A DNA stretch of 64,000 nt from Stackebrandtia nassauensis DSM 44728 (GCF_000024545.1 NC_013947.1:2976001-3040000), one strand, 5' to 3'; positions 52,667 through 61,073 are shown, numbered from the stretch's first letter. Notes: generated by a model not told the origin, from the letters alone. A program made the numbers and translations.

Positions 52667-55234
52667 ATGCACCCCACCGTCCACGCACTGCGCGCCGAAT
52701 ACCGCACCGACTCGGCGTTCGTCGGTACCGACCGACCGCGCCTGTCCTGGAAGACCGCCACGACCGCGCCCGACTGGACCCAGCGCGGTGCCGAGATCGA
52801 ATGGCGCCGCGAATCGGACTCCACCGTCGCCCGCGTCGACGGCCGCGACAGTGTGCTCGTCGCCTGGCCGTTCGAGCCGCTGCGGCCCCGGGAGCGCGGC
52901 CAGCTTCGCGTCCGGGTCGACGGATCCGACGACACCACCTCGGCCTGGAGCGAACCGCTCGAGATCCGGGCCGGGTTCCTCGCCGAGACCGAATGGCGCG
53001 CCGACTTCATCGCCGTGCCCGAACCCGCTGCGGGGCAGCCGATGCTGCTGCGCCACGAATTCGAGGTGCGCGAGGGACTGCGGGCCGCGACCCTGTACGC
53101 CAGCGCGCGCGGCGTTTACCAGATCGAGTTCAACGGCGTCGCCGTCGACGACGAACGCCTCAAGCCCGGCTGGACCGCCTACCAGCACCGGCTCGTCCAC
53201 GAGACCACCGACGTCACCGAGCTGCTGCGCCCCGGCCGGTGCGCGCTCGGCGCCACGCTGGCCGGAGGCTGGTACACCGAGCGGTACGGCTTCCACGGCG
53301 AGGCCAAGCCGTTCTACGGCGAGTACCCCAGCTTCGCCGCGCAGCTCCTACTCGAATACGCCGACGGCACGTCGGAAGTGGTCGCCACCGGCGAGGGCGC
53401 CTGGTGGGCCACCGCCGAGGGACCCATCACCGCCAGCGGGATCTACGCCGGTGAAAGCTACGACGCCCGCCGCGCATCGCCGGGCTGGTCCTCGCCGGGA
53501 TTCGACGACGACGGCTGGTCGGAGGCTCGGATCGACGCGTCCAGAGTGTCGCGGCCGATCGCCCGCACCGCGCCGCCGGTGCGCCGCGTCGAGGAGCTCG
53601 CCGTCAAGGACGTCATCGTCACCCCCAGCGGCCGAACCGTTGTCGACTTCGGACAGAACCTGGTCGGGCACCTGCGGATCCGGGTGTCCGGTCGCGAAGG
53701 CGACACCGTCGTGCTGCGGCACGCCGAGGTCCTCGAACACGGCGAACTGGGCACCCGTCCGCTGCGGCACGCGAAGGCCACCGACTCCTACACCCTCGCG
53801 GGCGCTCGAATCGAGACCTGGGAGCCCGCGTTCACCTTCCACGGGTTCCGGTACGCCGAGATCCAGGGCTGGCCCGGCGAGTTCGACCCCGAGGACGTCA
53901 CCGCCGTCGTCGTCGGCTCCGACCTCGAACGCACCGGCTGGTTCACCTGCTCGCACGAGCCGCTCAACCAGCTCCACGACAACATCGTGTGGGGCATGCG
54001 GGGCAACTTCCTCAGCATCCCCACCGACTGCCCGCAGCGCGACGAACGGCTCGGCTGGACCGGAGACATCCAGGTCTTCGCTCCCACCGCCGCCTACCTG
54101 TTCGACTGCGACGGCTTCCTCGCCTCCTGGCTCGAAGACCTGGCCCTCGAACAGAGCCAGGACGGCGCCGTCCCGTTCATCGTGCCCGACGTACTCGACT
54201 CGGTCCGGACACCGGCCGCCGCGTGGGGTGACGCCGCCACCGTCGTACCGTCCGTCCTCTATGAACGCTTCGCCGACCGCGCGGTCCTGGAGCGGCAGTA
54301 CCCCAGCATGCGAGCCTGGGCCGACCACATCGCCGCCATCGCCGGGCCGCGCCGACTGTGGGAGGGACAGTTCCAGTTCGGCGACTGGCTCGACCCCGAC
54401 GCCCCCTCCGACGAGCCGGGCAAGGCCAAGACCGATCCCGACATCGTCGCCAGCGCCTACCTGCACCGTTCGGCGGCACTGGTCGCCCGCGCCGCGCGGG
54501 AACTGGGCCTGGACGACGACGCCCGCCGGTACGACACCCTCGCCGACGAGGTCCGCACCGCCTGGGTGCGCGAGTACGTCACCCCGGCCGGACGGCTGGT
54601 CTCCGACGCCCCCACCGCCTACGCGTTGGCGCTCATGTTCGACCTGGTCACCGACGCGCGGCTGCGCGACAACCTGGGCGAGCGGCTGGCCGAACTCGTC
54701 CGGCGCGCCGACCACCGCATCGGCACCGGCTTCGTCGGCACCCCGCTGATCCAGGACGCGCTGGTGCGCACCGGACACGCTGACACGGCGCGGCGGCTGC
54801 TGCTCCAGACCGAGTGCCCCTCCTGGCTGTACCCGGTCACCATGGGCGCCACCACGGTCTGGGAACGCTGGGACAGCATGCTTCCCGACGGCACCATCAA
54901 TCCCGGCGAGATGACCTCGTTCAACCACTACGCCTTCGGCGCGATCGCCGACTGGCTGCACCGCACGGTCGCCGGGCTGGCGCCGCTGGAGCCGGGCTAC
55001 CGGCGCATCGCGATCGCGCCGGTTCCGCTGGCCGGACTCGACCGGGCCGCGACCGAACTGGAGACCGCCCACGGCCGGGCCTCGGTCAGCTGGGAGGTCA
55101 GCGACGGCCGTCTGCTCGTGCGCGCGACCGTTCCCCCGAACACCACCGCGCACGTCACCCTGCCGGGCAGCGACCCGCTCGACGTCGGCAGCGGCGAGCA
55201 CACCTGGACCGTCGACGATCCGCGCTCCACCTAG
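52667..55234 (+). CDS. Alpha-L-rhamnosidase, glycoside hydrolase family 78
   Basis: The 855-residue enzyme has no signal peptide. It contains N-terminal beta-sandwich domains (~1-400), an (alpha/alpha)6 catalytic barrel with the GH78 signature SIPTDCPQRDERLGWTGD (Glu460 acid region) and ATTVWERWDSM (Glu733), and a C-terminal beta domain. It releases L-rhamnose from glycosides or oligosaccharides inside the cell. Transcribed just after the LacI regulator. No rhamnose catabolic genes are in the window. Confidence 0.95.
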   Translation: MHPTVHALRAEYRTDSAFVGTDRPRLSWKTATTAPDWTQRGAEIEWRRESDSTVARVDGRDSVLVAWPFEPLRPRERGQLRVRVDGSDDTTSAWSEPLEIRAGFLAETEWRADFIAVPEPAAGQPMLLRHEFEVREGLRAATLYASARGVYQIEFNGVAVDDERLKPGWTAYQHRLVHETTDVTELLRPGRCALGATLAGGWYTERYGFHGEAKPFYGEYPSFAAQLLLEYADGTSEVVATGEGAWWATAEGPITASGIYAGESYDARRASPGWSSPGFDDDGWSEARIDASRVSRPIARTAPPVRRVEELAVKDVIVTPSGRTVVDFGQNLVGHLRIRVSGREGDTVVLRHAEVLEHGELGTRPLRHAKATDSYTLAGARIETWEPAFTFHGFRYAEIQGWPGEFDPEDVTAVVVGSDLERTGWFTCSHEPLNQLHDNIVWGMRGNFLSIPTDCPQRDERLGWTGDIQVFAPTAAYLFDCDGFLASWLEDLALEQSQDGAVPFIVPDVLDSVRTPAAAWGDAATVVPSVLYERFADRAVLERQYPSMRAWADHIAAIAGPRRLWEGQFQFGDWLDPDAPSDEPGKAKTDPDIVASAYLHRSAALVARAARELGLDDDARRYDTLADEVRTAWVREYVTPAGRLVSDAPTAYALALMFDLVTDARLRDNLGERLAELVRRADHRIGTGFVGTPLIQDALVRTGHADTARRLLLQTECPSWLYPVTMGATTVWERWDSMLPDGTINPGEMTSFNHYAFGAIADWLHRTVAGLAPLEPGYRRIAIAPVPLAGLDRAATELETAHGRASVSWEVSDGRLLVRATVPPNTTAHVTLPGSDPLDVGSGEHTWTVDDPRST

Positions 55235-55716
55235 GTCAGTGCCTCGCGCCACACCGGACTGTCGCAGTAGTGGTTGTCGTACCGGCCGGAGCTGGCGGCG
55301 ATCTCGCTGATGTCCGACATGCCCTTGAACACCCGCTCCAGCAGCCGGTAGTAGTCGAACCGGGCCATGCCGGGGCTGAACACGACCAGCGCGTCGGCCG
55401 ATCCGCCGGGGACCGGCGCGAACGCGTGCGGCAGCATCGACGGCACTACCAGGAAGTCACCCTTGTGGAGCGTGGTGATGGTGTCGCCCAGCAGCATCCG
55501 CATCGCGCCGTCGATGATGAAGAACGCCTCGGCCGCGCGGGTGTGGAAGTGCGGCGGCGCGCCGGGGGAACCGTCCGACAGGGTGGCCCGGTTGACGGTC
55601 ATCGCGTCGCCGGTGGTGTCGGAGTCGGCCAGCAGGGTGAGCAGGCTGGTGGGTCCGTCCTGAAGGGTCTCGGCCTCGGCGGCGCGGACGAGCACCGGCT
55701 TGGGGTAATCGGACAT
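55231..55716 (-). CDS. Cupin-domain protein
   Basis: The 161-residue protein has one cupin barrel with GAPPHFHTRAAEAFFIIDGAMRML (metal ligands His56 and His58 region, Glu63) and GDFLVVPSMLPHAF (second motif His). It resembles quercetin-dioxygenase-like small cupins. The gene is 42 bp downstream of the NTF2-like gene on the same strand and its end overlaps the GH78 stop by 4 bases. Function unknown. Confidence 0.82.
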   Translation of the reverse strand: MSDYPKPVLVRAAEAETLQDGPTSLLTLLADSDTTGDAMTVNRATLSDGSPGAPPHFHTRAAEAFFIIDGAMRMLLGDTITTLHKGDFLVVPSMLPHAFAPVPGGSADALVVFSPGMARFDYYRLLERVFKGMSDISEIAASSGRYDNHYCDSPVWREALT

Positions 55717-55758
55717 GGGCGTTCCTTTCCTTAGGGGGAGTAGAAGAGCGGGGCCGCC

Positions 55759-56259
55759 TCAGCCGAAGATCGCGACGGGATCGCCGGTGTACCAGGCGTT
55801 GTCGATGCGCATCGTGGTGATGAGCCAGCGGTCGCCGTCCCGCGTCAGCGCGACGTCGTAGGGGTTCTTCAGCAGCGCGCGCACCGAGCGGTCGGCCCTC
55901 AGCAGGTGCTGGGCCTCTACCAGCGCGGTGAGCCGGGCGGTGTCGCCGTCGATCGCGATGCGCGCGTTGGTGACCTGGTGGGTGGTGTCGACACGGCCGG
56001 TGAACATGCCCAGGATCGTGGTGACGATCGTGTCGCGTCCGGACATGACCGGGGGCCGCGAGCCCCATTTGGCCGCCGCCGGACGAAAGTCCAGTTCGGC
56101 CTCGGTGGCGAAGGCCGAGGCGAACAGTTCCCGGTCTTTGAGGTCCTGGCCGAGCGCGAACCGGTGCAGCGCGTCGGCGATCTCGGTGCGGTCGCGCAGT
56201 TCGGCCACGACGGCGGCGGGCTCGGTCGCCGTGAGCGCCTCGGACGAGTTGACGTACAT
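55759..56259 (-). CDS. NTF2/SnoaL-like protein
   Basis: The 166-residue protein has the SnoaL_4-type cone fold: IADALHRFALGQDLKDRELFASAFATEAELDF, then THQVTNARIAIDGDTARLTALVEAQH and WLITTMRIDNAWYTGD. Such proteins act as cyclases, dehydratases or ligand-binding domains. It is divergent from a LysR gene and upstream of the cupin gene, suggesting a small LysR-controlled unit for an aromatic compound. Catalytic residues cannot be assigned. Confidence 0.82.
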   Translation of the reverse strand: MYVNSSEALTATEPAAVVAELRDRTEIADALHRFALGQDLKDRELFASAFATEAELDFRPAAAKWGSRPPVMSGRDTIVTTILGMFTGRVDTTHQVTNARIAIDGDTARLTALVEAQHLLRADRSVRALLKNPYDVALTRDGDRWLITTMRIDNAWYTGDPVAIFG

Positions 56260-56387
56260 CGCGGCCTCCTTCGCAGGTCAGTGGGCTGTCGTGGTGACGG
56301 TCTCCACTCTGGTCCGGTACGGCGGCGCGAACAATGGCCGGTTGCGCAAGGATCGTCAAGCCAGACTTAACGATGGAGGGGAACGGC

Positions 56388-57281
56388 ATGCTGGAGAAGC
56401 ACGAACTGGACGCCTTCCTCACCCTGGCCGAGGAACTGCACTTCGGCCGGACGGCGCGGCGGCTGCGGGTGTCGGCGGCCCGGGTCAGCCAGACCATCCA
56501 GAAACTGGAGCGCCGCGTCGGCGTCCCGCTGTTCAACCGCACCAGCCGCCGGGTGGAACTGACTGAGGTCGGCCGTCGGCTGCGCGACGAGATCGCGCCC
56601 GCCTGGCAGAGCATCACCACCGCGGTCGAGACCGCCATCGCCACCGGCAAGGGCATCACCGGCACACTGCGGGTCGCGTTCGTCAGCGCCGCCGCGGGCC
56701 AGTTCCTGGTCCGGGCGACGCAGCGGTTCCGCGCCCGGCACCCCGACTGCGAGGTGCGGATCCGGGAGGCGCAGATCGGGGAGCTGCTGCCGTGGCTGCG
56801 CGACGGTGACACCGATCTGGCGCTGGGCCCGGTGCCGGTGCACTCGCCCGACGTCGACAGCGGCCCGGTGCTGTTCTCCGACGCGCGCATGCTCGCCGTC
56901 CCGGCCGCGCATCCGTTGGCGCGGAAGGAATCCGTGGACGCAGAGGACCTGGCCGCGCTGCCGTTGCTGCAACTGCCCGACACCGTCGACGAGCACACCC
57001 GCACTGACCGCTCGTCGAGTCGCACGCCCGGTGGCCGCCCGATCCAGCCGGGGCCCGTCGGCGCGACGTTCAACGAGATGCTCACCCTCATCAGCGCGGG
57101 GGAGGGCGCGTTTCCGGTTGGGGCGCAAGTGAAGAAGTACTACGTGCGTCCCGACGTCGCCTACGTCCCGTTTCGCGACGCCCCGCCGGTGGACTGGGGT
57201 CTGTTGTGGCGCAAGGACAACGCGACCGCGCGGGTGCGGGCGTTCAACGAGGCCGCCGCCGAGACCGGCGCGACGGCGTGA
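56388..57281 (+). CDS. LysR-family transcriptional regulator
   Basis: Starting at 56388 (GGAGGGG seven bases upstream) the 297-residue protein has the LysR wHTH (LHFGRTARRLRVSAARVSQTIQKLERRVG) and a PBP2-like domain from ~90. An alternative ATG at 56373 contains the ribosome-binding site itself. It is divergent from the NTF2-like/cupin unit, its likely target. Its last 38 bases are overlapped antisense by the long TetR frame. Confidence 0.9.
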   Translation: MLEKHELDAFLTLAEELHFGRTARRLRVSAARVSQTIQKLERRVGVPLFNRTSRRVELTEVGRRLRDEIAPAWQSITTAVETAIATGKGITGTLRVAFVSAAAGQFLVRATQRFRARHPDCEVRIREAQIGELLPWLRDGDTDLALGPVPVHSPDVDSGPVLFSDARMLAVPAAHPLARKESVDAEDLAALPLLQLPDTVDEHTRTDRSSSRTPGGRPIQPGPVGATFNEMLTLISAGEGAFPVGAQVKKYYVRPDVAYVPFRDAPPVDWGLLWRKDNATARVRAFNEAAAETGATA

Positions 57282-58347
57282 CGCGCGCCGTATCCGTGGC
57301 AACCGCTAGGATCCGGCCATGACGGAGCCCGCCGAACCGCCCACCTCGCAGCGGCCGGACGAGCCACCGGCGTTCATGCTGGCACCCACGGCCGCACCCG
57401 AACCCCGGCCGCGACGCACGGCGCTGCGCTACGGCCTGCTCATCGGCGCGGTCGTCGTGGCGGTCCTGGCCGTCGTCATCACCGTGCAGACCCTCGGATC
57501 CGTCGCGCCGGGCGGGCAGCGCCCCGACCCGACTGACACCGCCGAGGAGTTCGCGATCGACGGTTGCGCCAAACAGGACGGTCCCGACGCGAGGGCCATA
57601 GACTGCGCCGACGCGGAGCGCGGCGACTATGTCATCACCGCCGAGGTGGAGACCGCCGAGGACTGCCCCGACCCCACCCAGCCCGTCATCACCCAGGACG
57701 ACGGCGAGACGGTGTTCTGCCTGAAACCGTATTCGCCCTAACGACTCCAGCAGCGAGTCCAGGTGCCGACGCAGCACCGCCCGCGCCGCTGATTCGTCCA
57801 GTGTGTCCGGTTGCAGTACGGCCCGCAGCGTCAGCCCGTCGATCAGCACCGTGAGCCGGTCGGACTCGACGTCCGTGTCGAAGTCCTCGGGTACGCGTCC
57901 GGATTCCTTGATGCGCTTGACGATCCGGCCGACGATGGTGCGGGTTCCGTCCTGCATCTTGATCGCGAACGGCCGCAGTCGCGGCTCGGTGCGGGAGGCG
58001 CTGACGAAGCTGAGCCAGGCCGCCGATTCGAGCCGCCGCTGCGCGTCGAAGGGCAGGAACTCCTCCAGTATCGACTGGACCGCCTCGCGCCGGTCGACTC
58101 CCGGCCGGGTGACGCGTTCGGCCTTGGCGAGGATGCGGGCGCCGAGCCGGTCGACGAGTTCCTTCATCGCCACCTCCATGACCTCGGCGTGGTCGGTGAA
58201 GTAGTGGCGCACCGAGCCGATGGCCAGGCCCGCCTCGGTGGCGATGTTGCGCAGGGTGGCCTGTTCCAGGCCGTCGCGTTCGGCGATGCGCAGCACGGCG
58301 TCGACGACTTCGGTGCGGCGCTCGGTCGGATCGACGATCTTCGGCAT
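57244..58347 (-). CDS. TetR/AcrR-family regulator with stop-less C-terminal readthrough
   Basis: Residues 1-203 are a normal TetR protein (HTH EQATLRNIATEAGLAIGSVRHYF; ends LRRHLDSLLESLG), the usual family length. At that point (about 57738) the frame has no stop and continues for ~163 codons antisense through the whole LppU-like gene and into the end of the LysR gene. The extra part has no TetR-like or other recognisable fold and is Gly/Arg/His-rich, typical of antisense GC-rich sequence. The functional domain is 57738-58347. It is divergent from the membrane protein at 58388, its probable target. Confidence 0.75.
   Translation of the reverse strand: MPKIVDPTERRTEVVDAVLRIAERDGLEQATLRNIATEAGLAIGSVRHYFTDHAEVMEVAMKELVDRLGARILAKAERVTRPGVDRREAVQSILEEFLPFDAQRRLESAAWLSFVSASRTEPRLRPFAIKMQDGTRTIVGRIVKRIKESGRVPEDFDTDVESDRLTVLIDGLTLRAVLQPDTLDESAARAVLRRHLDSLLESLGRIRFQAEHRLAVVLGDDGLGGVGAVLGGLHLGGDDIVAALRVGAVYGPRVGTVLFGATVDRELLGGVSRVGALPARRDGSEGLHGDDDGQDRHDDRADEQAVAQRRASRPGFGCGRGCQHERRWLVRPLRGGRFGGLRHGRILAVATDTARVTPSRRSRRRPR
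57319..57741 (+). CDS. LppU-like membrane-anchored protein
   Basis: The 140-residue protein has a proline-rich cytoplasmic tail (1-35) and one transmembrane helix (about 37-60, YGLLIGAVVVAVLAVVITV). A short extracytoplasmic domain has four cysteines (DGCAK, IDCADA, EDCPDP, VFCLK). This matches the LppU/SCO-type small proteins in which the cysteines form two disulfides. It lies wholly within the antisense tail of the TetR frame. Function unknown. Confidence 0.75.
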   Translation: MTEPAEPPTSQRPDEPPAFMLAPTAAPEPRPRRTALRYGLLIGAVVVAVLAVVITVQTLGSVAPGGQRPDPTDTAEEFAIDGCAKQDGPDARAIDCADAERGDYVITAEVETAEDCPDPTQPVITQDDGETVFCLKPYSP

Positions 58348-58363
58348 GGCTGGCAGTTTATAG

Positions 58364-58402
58364 CATTAGCGTGCTAACTTATTTAGCATGGACGTGCTAG
58401 AT
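58364..58402. promoter_or_regulatory. TetR operator overlapping the membrane-protein start codon
   Basis: Two related inverted repeats lie between the divergent genes: TTAGC-GT-GCTAA (58366-58377) and TAGCA-N6-TGCTA (58384-58399), the latter covering the ATG at 58388. Both share the core CGTGCTA. The placement suggests direct repression by the adjacent TetR protein. Confidence 0.6.
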
Positions 58403-59005
58403 AAACACCCCTGGTTGATCGTCGTCGCCGTGCTCGCTCTGGTGGCCTATCTGATCGTGCGACGACTGTCGGGCGAACCCCTCAACGCCCGCGACCTGTG
58501 CGGACCGCCGCTGATCCTGACCGGCATCGGCGTCTACGAGGTGCTCAAGGCCGACGGACTCAACCCCGCCGACTACGCCTGGGCGGCGGGCGGTGTCGTC
58601 ATCGGCATCGGATTCGGCGCGCTGCGCGGATCGACCGTGCGGCTGTTCGTCAAGAACGGCGTGCTGTGGCAGCGCTACACGGGGCGCACCTTCGTCGTGT
58701 GGATCGTGTCGCTGGTCGCCAGCGGCGGGTTCGCGCTGCTGGCGAAGTTCGCGGGCATGCACCCCGAGGCGCGCCCGACGACGCTGGCCATCGGCATCGG
58801 ACTGCTGGGGGAGATGGCCGTGGTCGGCCTGCGGGCTTTGGCCAGCGGCCAGCGGTTCTCGCCGGAGAGCCGCGACCGGCACGCCGTCGTCCACGACCAC
58901 ATGCGACAGACCCTGCGCGGCGAGGCGAAGCGCGAGGACATCGCGCCGATGACCCTGCGCGACAGCTTCAACACCGTCACCGGCCGGACGCGCGACGAGC
59001 GTTAG
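58388..59005 (+). CDS. Membrane protein with four to five transmembrane helices, unknown function
   Basis: The 205-residue protein has helices near 8-25, 42-60 and 66-85, and two more between 100 and 160 (WIVSLVASGGFALLAKF; LAIGIGLLGEMAVVGL). Its C-terminal tail is charged. It resembles the CcdC/DUF1453 class of actinobacterial membrane proteins. It appears leaderless, with an operator over its start codon. Its TAG overlaps the next gene's stop (TTAG). Confidence 0.75.
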   Translation: MDVLDKHPWLIVVAVLALVAYLIVRRLSGEPLNARDLCGPPLILTGIGVYEVLKADGLNPADYAWAAGGVVIGIGFGALRGSTVRLFVKNGVLWQRYTGRTFVVWIVSLVASGGFALLAKFAGMHPEARPTTLAIGIGLLGEMAVVGLRALASGQRFSPESRDRHAVVHDHMRQTLRGEAKREDIAPMTLRDSFNTVTGRTRDER

Positions 59006-59589
59006 GGGAACTCGTTGGCGAAGGTGGCCGACAGCGCGGTCTCGATCAGGCCCGGCAACTCGGGGCGACCGTCCTCATCGGCCCAACGCACCACGGCCGC
59101 GTGCATCGCGGCCAGGCAGGCCCCGGCGGTGACCCATCGCCGGAACTCGGTCTCGGGATCGGTGGCCTCGGTACGCATCGCCTCGACGATGGCGGTCTGG
59201 GTGGCGTACTGGCTGTCCAGGTGCCGGGCCCGGATCGCGGGCGTGTCGATCATGAGCCGCAACAGCGCCAACAGCGATCGCCGGTCCGCGTCCGAGGCCA
59301 CCCCGGCCGTGGCGGTGTCCACGATGGCCCGGCCGATGCGGCGGGCGTCGGGCTGATCGGGCGGCTGCGCGGCGACGCGTTCGGCGATGAGCTCGTCGTA
59401 GGAGGCCAGCAGCACCAGGTCCTCCTTGCTGGGGAAGTGCCGGTAGACCGTCATCGCCGACACCCCGGCGGCCTCGGCGACGTCGTTGACGGTGGTCGAG
59501 TCGTAGCCGCGCTCGGTGAACAGCCGCAGCGCGTGCTCCTGTAGCGCACGCCGCGTCTCGCGGCGGCGACGATCACGTATGTCCGGCAC
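59002..59589 (-). CDS. TetR/AcrR-family transcriptional regulator
   Basis: The 195-residue protein has a strong TetR N terminus (RRRETRRALQEHALRLFTERGYDSTTVNDVAEAAGVSAMTVYRHF, residues 8-52) and a MftR-like C-terminal domain. It is divergent from the SDR gene at 59658, and two matching half-site pairs lie between them. Most likely an autoregulated repressor of that SDR. Confidence 0.9.
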   Translation of the reverse strand: MPDIRDRRRRETRRALQEHALRLFTERGYDSTTVNDVAEAAGVSAMTVYRHFPSKEDLVLLASYDELIAERVAAQPPDQPDARRIGRAIVDTATAGVASDADRRSLLALLRLMIDTPAIRARHLDSQYATQTAIVEAMRTEATDPETEFRRWVTAGACLAAMHAAVVRWADEDGRPELPGLIETALSATFANEFP

Positions 59590-59609
59590 GTGTTACAAAC
59601 TATCATGGT

Positions 59610-59640
59610 GTTAGTTTCTAACATCATGTTAATCACTAAC
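59610..59640. promoter_or_regulatory. Tandem TetR operators
   Basis: GTTAG-TTT-CTAAC (59610-59622) is a perfect 13-bp inverted repeat. A second, GTTAA-TCA-CTAAC (59628-59640), follows 18 bp on, with one arm mismatch. The 68-bp gap between the divergent TetR and SDR genes is AT-rich and almost filled by these sites. Confidence 0.7.
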
Positions 59641-59657
59641 ACGAATTGGATCCGACA

Positions 59658-60422
59658 ATGACCGACCTGAAGAACAAGACCGCCCTGGTCACGGGAGCGT
59701 CGCGCGGCATCGGACGCGCCATCGCCACTCGGCTCGCCGCCGACGGCGCCCGGGTGGGCGTGCACTACGCCGGGGACGAAGCCGCCGCGCACCACACCGT
59801 CGAGCGGATCGAACGCGCCGGAGGCACCGCCTTCCCGCTGCGCGCCGACCTCGGCGAGCCCGACGGCGTCGACACCCTGATCGCCGGACTGGAGGCGGGA
59901 CTGGCCGGGCGGCGACTGGACATCCTGGTCAACAGCGCCGCCGTGCCACCGGCCGGACCCATCCAGGACGACACCCCCAACTCCTTCGACACCGTCTTCG
60001 CCGTGAACGTCAAGGCCCCCTACTTCACCGTGCAGAAGGCACTGCCGCTGCTGAACGACGACGGCCGCGTCATCAACCTCACCTCGGCCGTCACCCGGAT
60101 CGCCAACCCCACCCAGACCTCGTTCGCGATGGCCAAGGGCGCGCTGGCGACCATGACCCTCACCCTGGCCAGCCAGCTGGGCGTCCGCGGCATCACCGTC
60201 AACGCCGTGGCGCCCGGGGTCACCCGGACCGAGACCAACACCGCCGTCATCGCGTCCCTCGGCCCCGAGGCGCAGTTCGCCGCCATCACCGCGCTCGACC
60301 GGCTCGGCGAGGCCGCCGACGTCGCCGACGTGGTCGCGTTCCTCGCCTCGGGCGACGCCCGCTGGATCACCGGCCAGACCATCGACGCCAGCGGCGGGCT
60401 CTACCTGGGACTGCGCGGCTGA
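59658..60422 (+). CDS. SDR-family protein with Phe in place of the catalytic Tyr
   Basis: The 254-residue Rossmann protein has VTGASRGIGRAIATRL (NAD(P) site) and INLTS (Ser143), but the YxxxK motif reads FAMAK (Phe156, Lys160). NNAG is replaced by NSAA. Its closest style is the glucose-dehydrogenase-like SDR group with (Y)AMTKGAL. Without the tyrosine hydroxyl, normal hydride-transfer chemistry should be strongly reduced. It is divergent from a TetR regulator. The ATG at 59658 is taken; no Shine-Dalgarno is clear. Its end overlaps the kinase gene on the other strand by 22 bases. Confidence 0.87.
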   Translation: MTDLKNKTALVTGASRGIGRAIATRLAADGARVGVHYAGDEAAAHHTVERIERAGGTAFPLRADLGEPDGVDTLIAGLEAGLAGRRLDILVNSAAVPPAGPIQDDTPNSFDTVFAVNVKAPYFTVQKALPLLNDDGRVINLTSAVTRIANPTQTSFAMAKGALATMTLTLASQLGVRGITVNAVAPGVTRTETNTAVIASLGPEAQFAAITALDRLGEAADVADVVAFLASGDARWITGQTIDASGGLYLGLRG

Positions 60423-60916
60423 TCCGGACGCTGGCCGAGGTGCGTCAGCACCGCGTCGACCACCTCGGCCAGCGGTGCGCTCGTGTCCACTTCGAGCGTG
60501 GCACCCTGGCGCAGCAGCGGCTGCACGGTCTCGATGTAGCCCAGCGACTCGGCGAGCTCGCCGGGATCCTTGCCGTAGTCGTTGGTGTCGCGGTGGCGCA
60601 GCCGCTCGGCCATCACCGCCGCCGGTACCGTCAGCAGCACGACGTGGTCGAACCGCGGATAGAACCGGCCCTGGTTCTCCACGCAGCCGCTGACGACCAG
60701 CACCTCGGCGTCCTCAGTCGACAGCAACGCGTCGATGCGCTCCGGGCGCCATATCCATTCCGGCCGGGCCTCCGGCGTCGGCGGCGGTGAGCCGTCCGCC
60801 GGTCCACAGTAGCCGTCGTAGTCGGTGTCGACGCACTTGAATCCGTGTCGCGACAGCTCTTCCAGCAGCGTCGACTTCCCGGTACCCGACAGACCCGTGA
60901 CCAGCACCCGCTTCAT
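60401..60916 (-). CDS. P-loop small-molecule kinase-like ATPase
   Basis: The 171-residue protein has Walker A VTGLSGTGKST (6-16), a lid region rich in Arg/Asp (RLRHRDTNDYGKDPGE) and the SGCVENQGRFYPRFDHVVLLTVP Walker-B-like strand. It resembles shikimate/gluconate/adenylate-kinase-type AAA_18 proteins of unknown substrate common in actinobacteria. It converges with and overlaps the SDR gene. Confidence 0.82.
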   Translation of the reverse strand: MKRVLVTGLSGTGKSTLLEELSRHGFKCVDTDYDGYCGPADGSPPPTPEARPEWIWRPERIDALLSTEDAEVLVVSGCVENQGRFYPRFDHVVLLTVPAAVMAERLRHRDTNDYGKDPGELAESLGYIETVQPLLRQGATLEVDTSAPLAEVVDAVLTHLGQRPDQPRSPR

Positions 60917-61005
60917 GCCCGCATCATACGTGCGGGCTCGGGCCGTTCGAACTCCGGAAATGGCAACGTGAACACGGGTAGCGCGAATCGGTGCCGTTCA
61001 CCCTA

Positions 61006-61051
61006 TTGACATTCGCCGTGATCGATGTTGAGAATGTGTGCGTTAACATTC
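61006..61051 (+). promoter_or_regulatory. Promoter and putative operator of the ara operon
   Basis: A consensus TTGACA (61006-61011) is followed at 18-bp spacing by GAGAAT (61030-61035). An inverted repeat GAATGT-N8-ACATTC (61032-61051) overlaps the -10 and start region, a repressor-blocking position. The araB ATG lies 22 bp downstream. No ara regulator gene is in the window. Confidence 0.6.
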
Positions 61052-61073
61052 CCTGCGGCGATAGCGATCCAAC

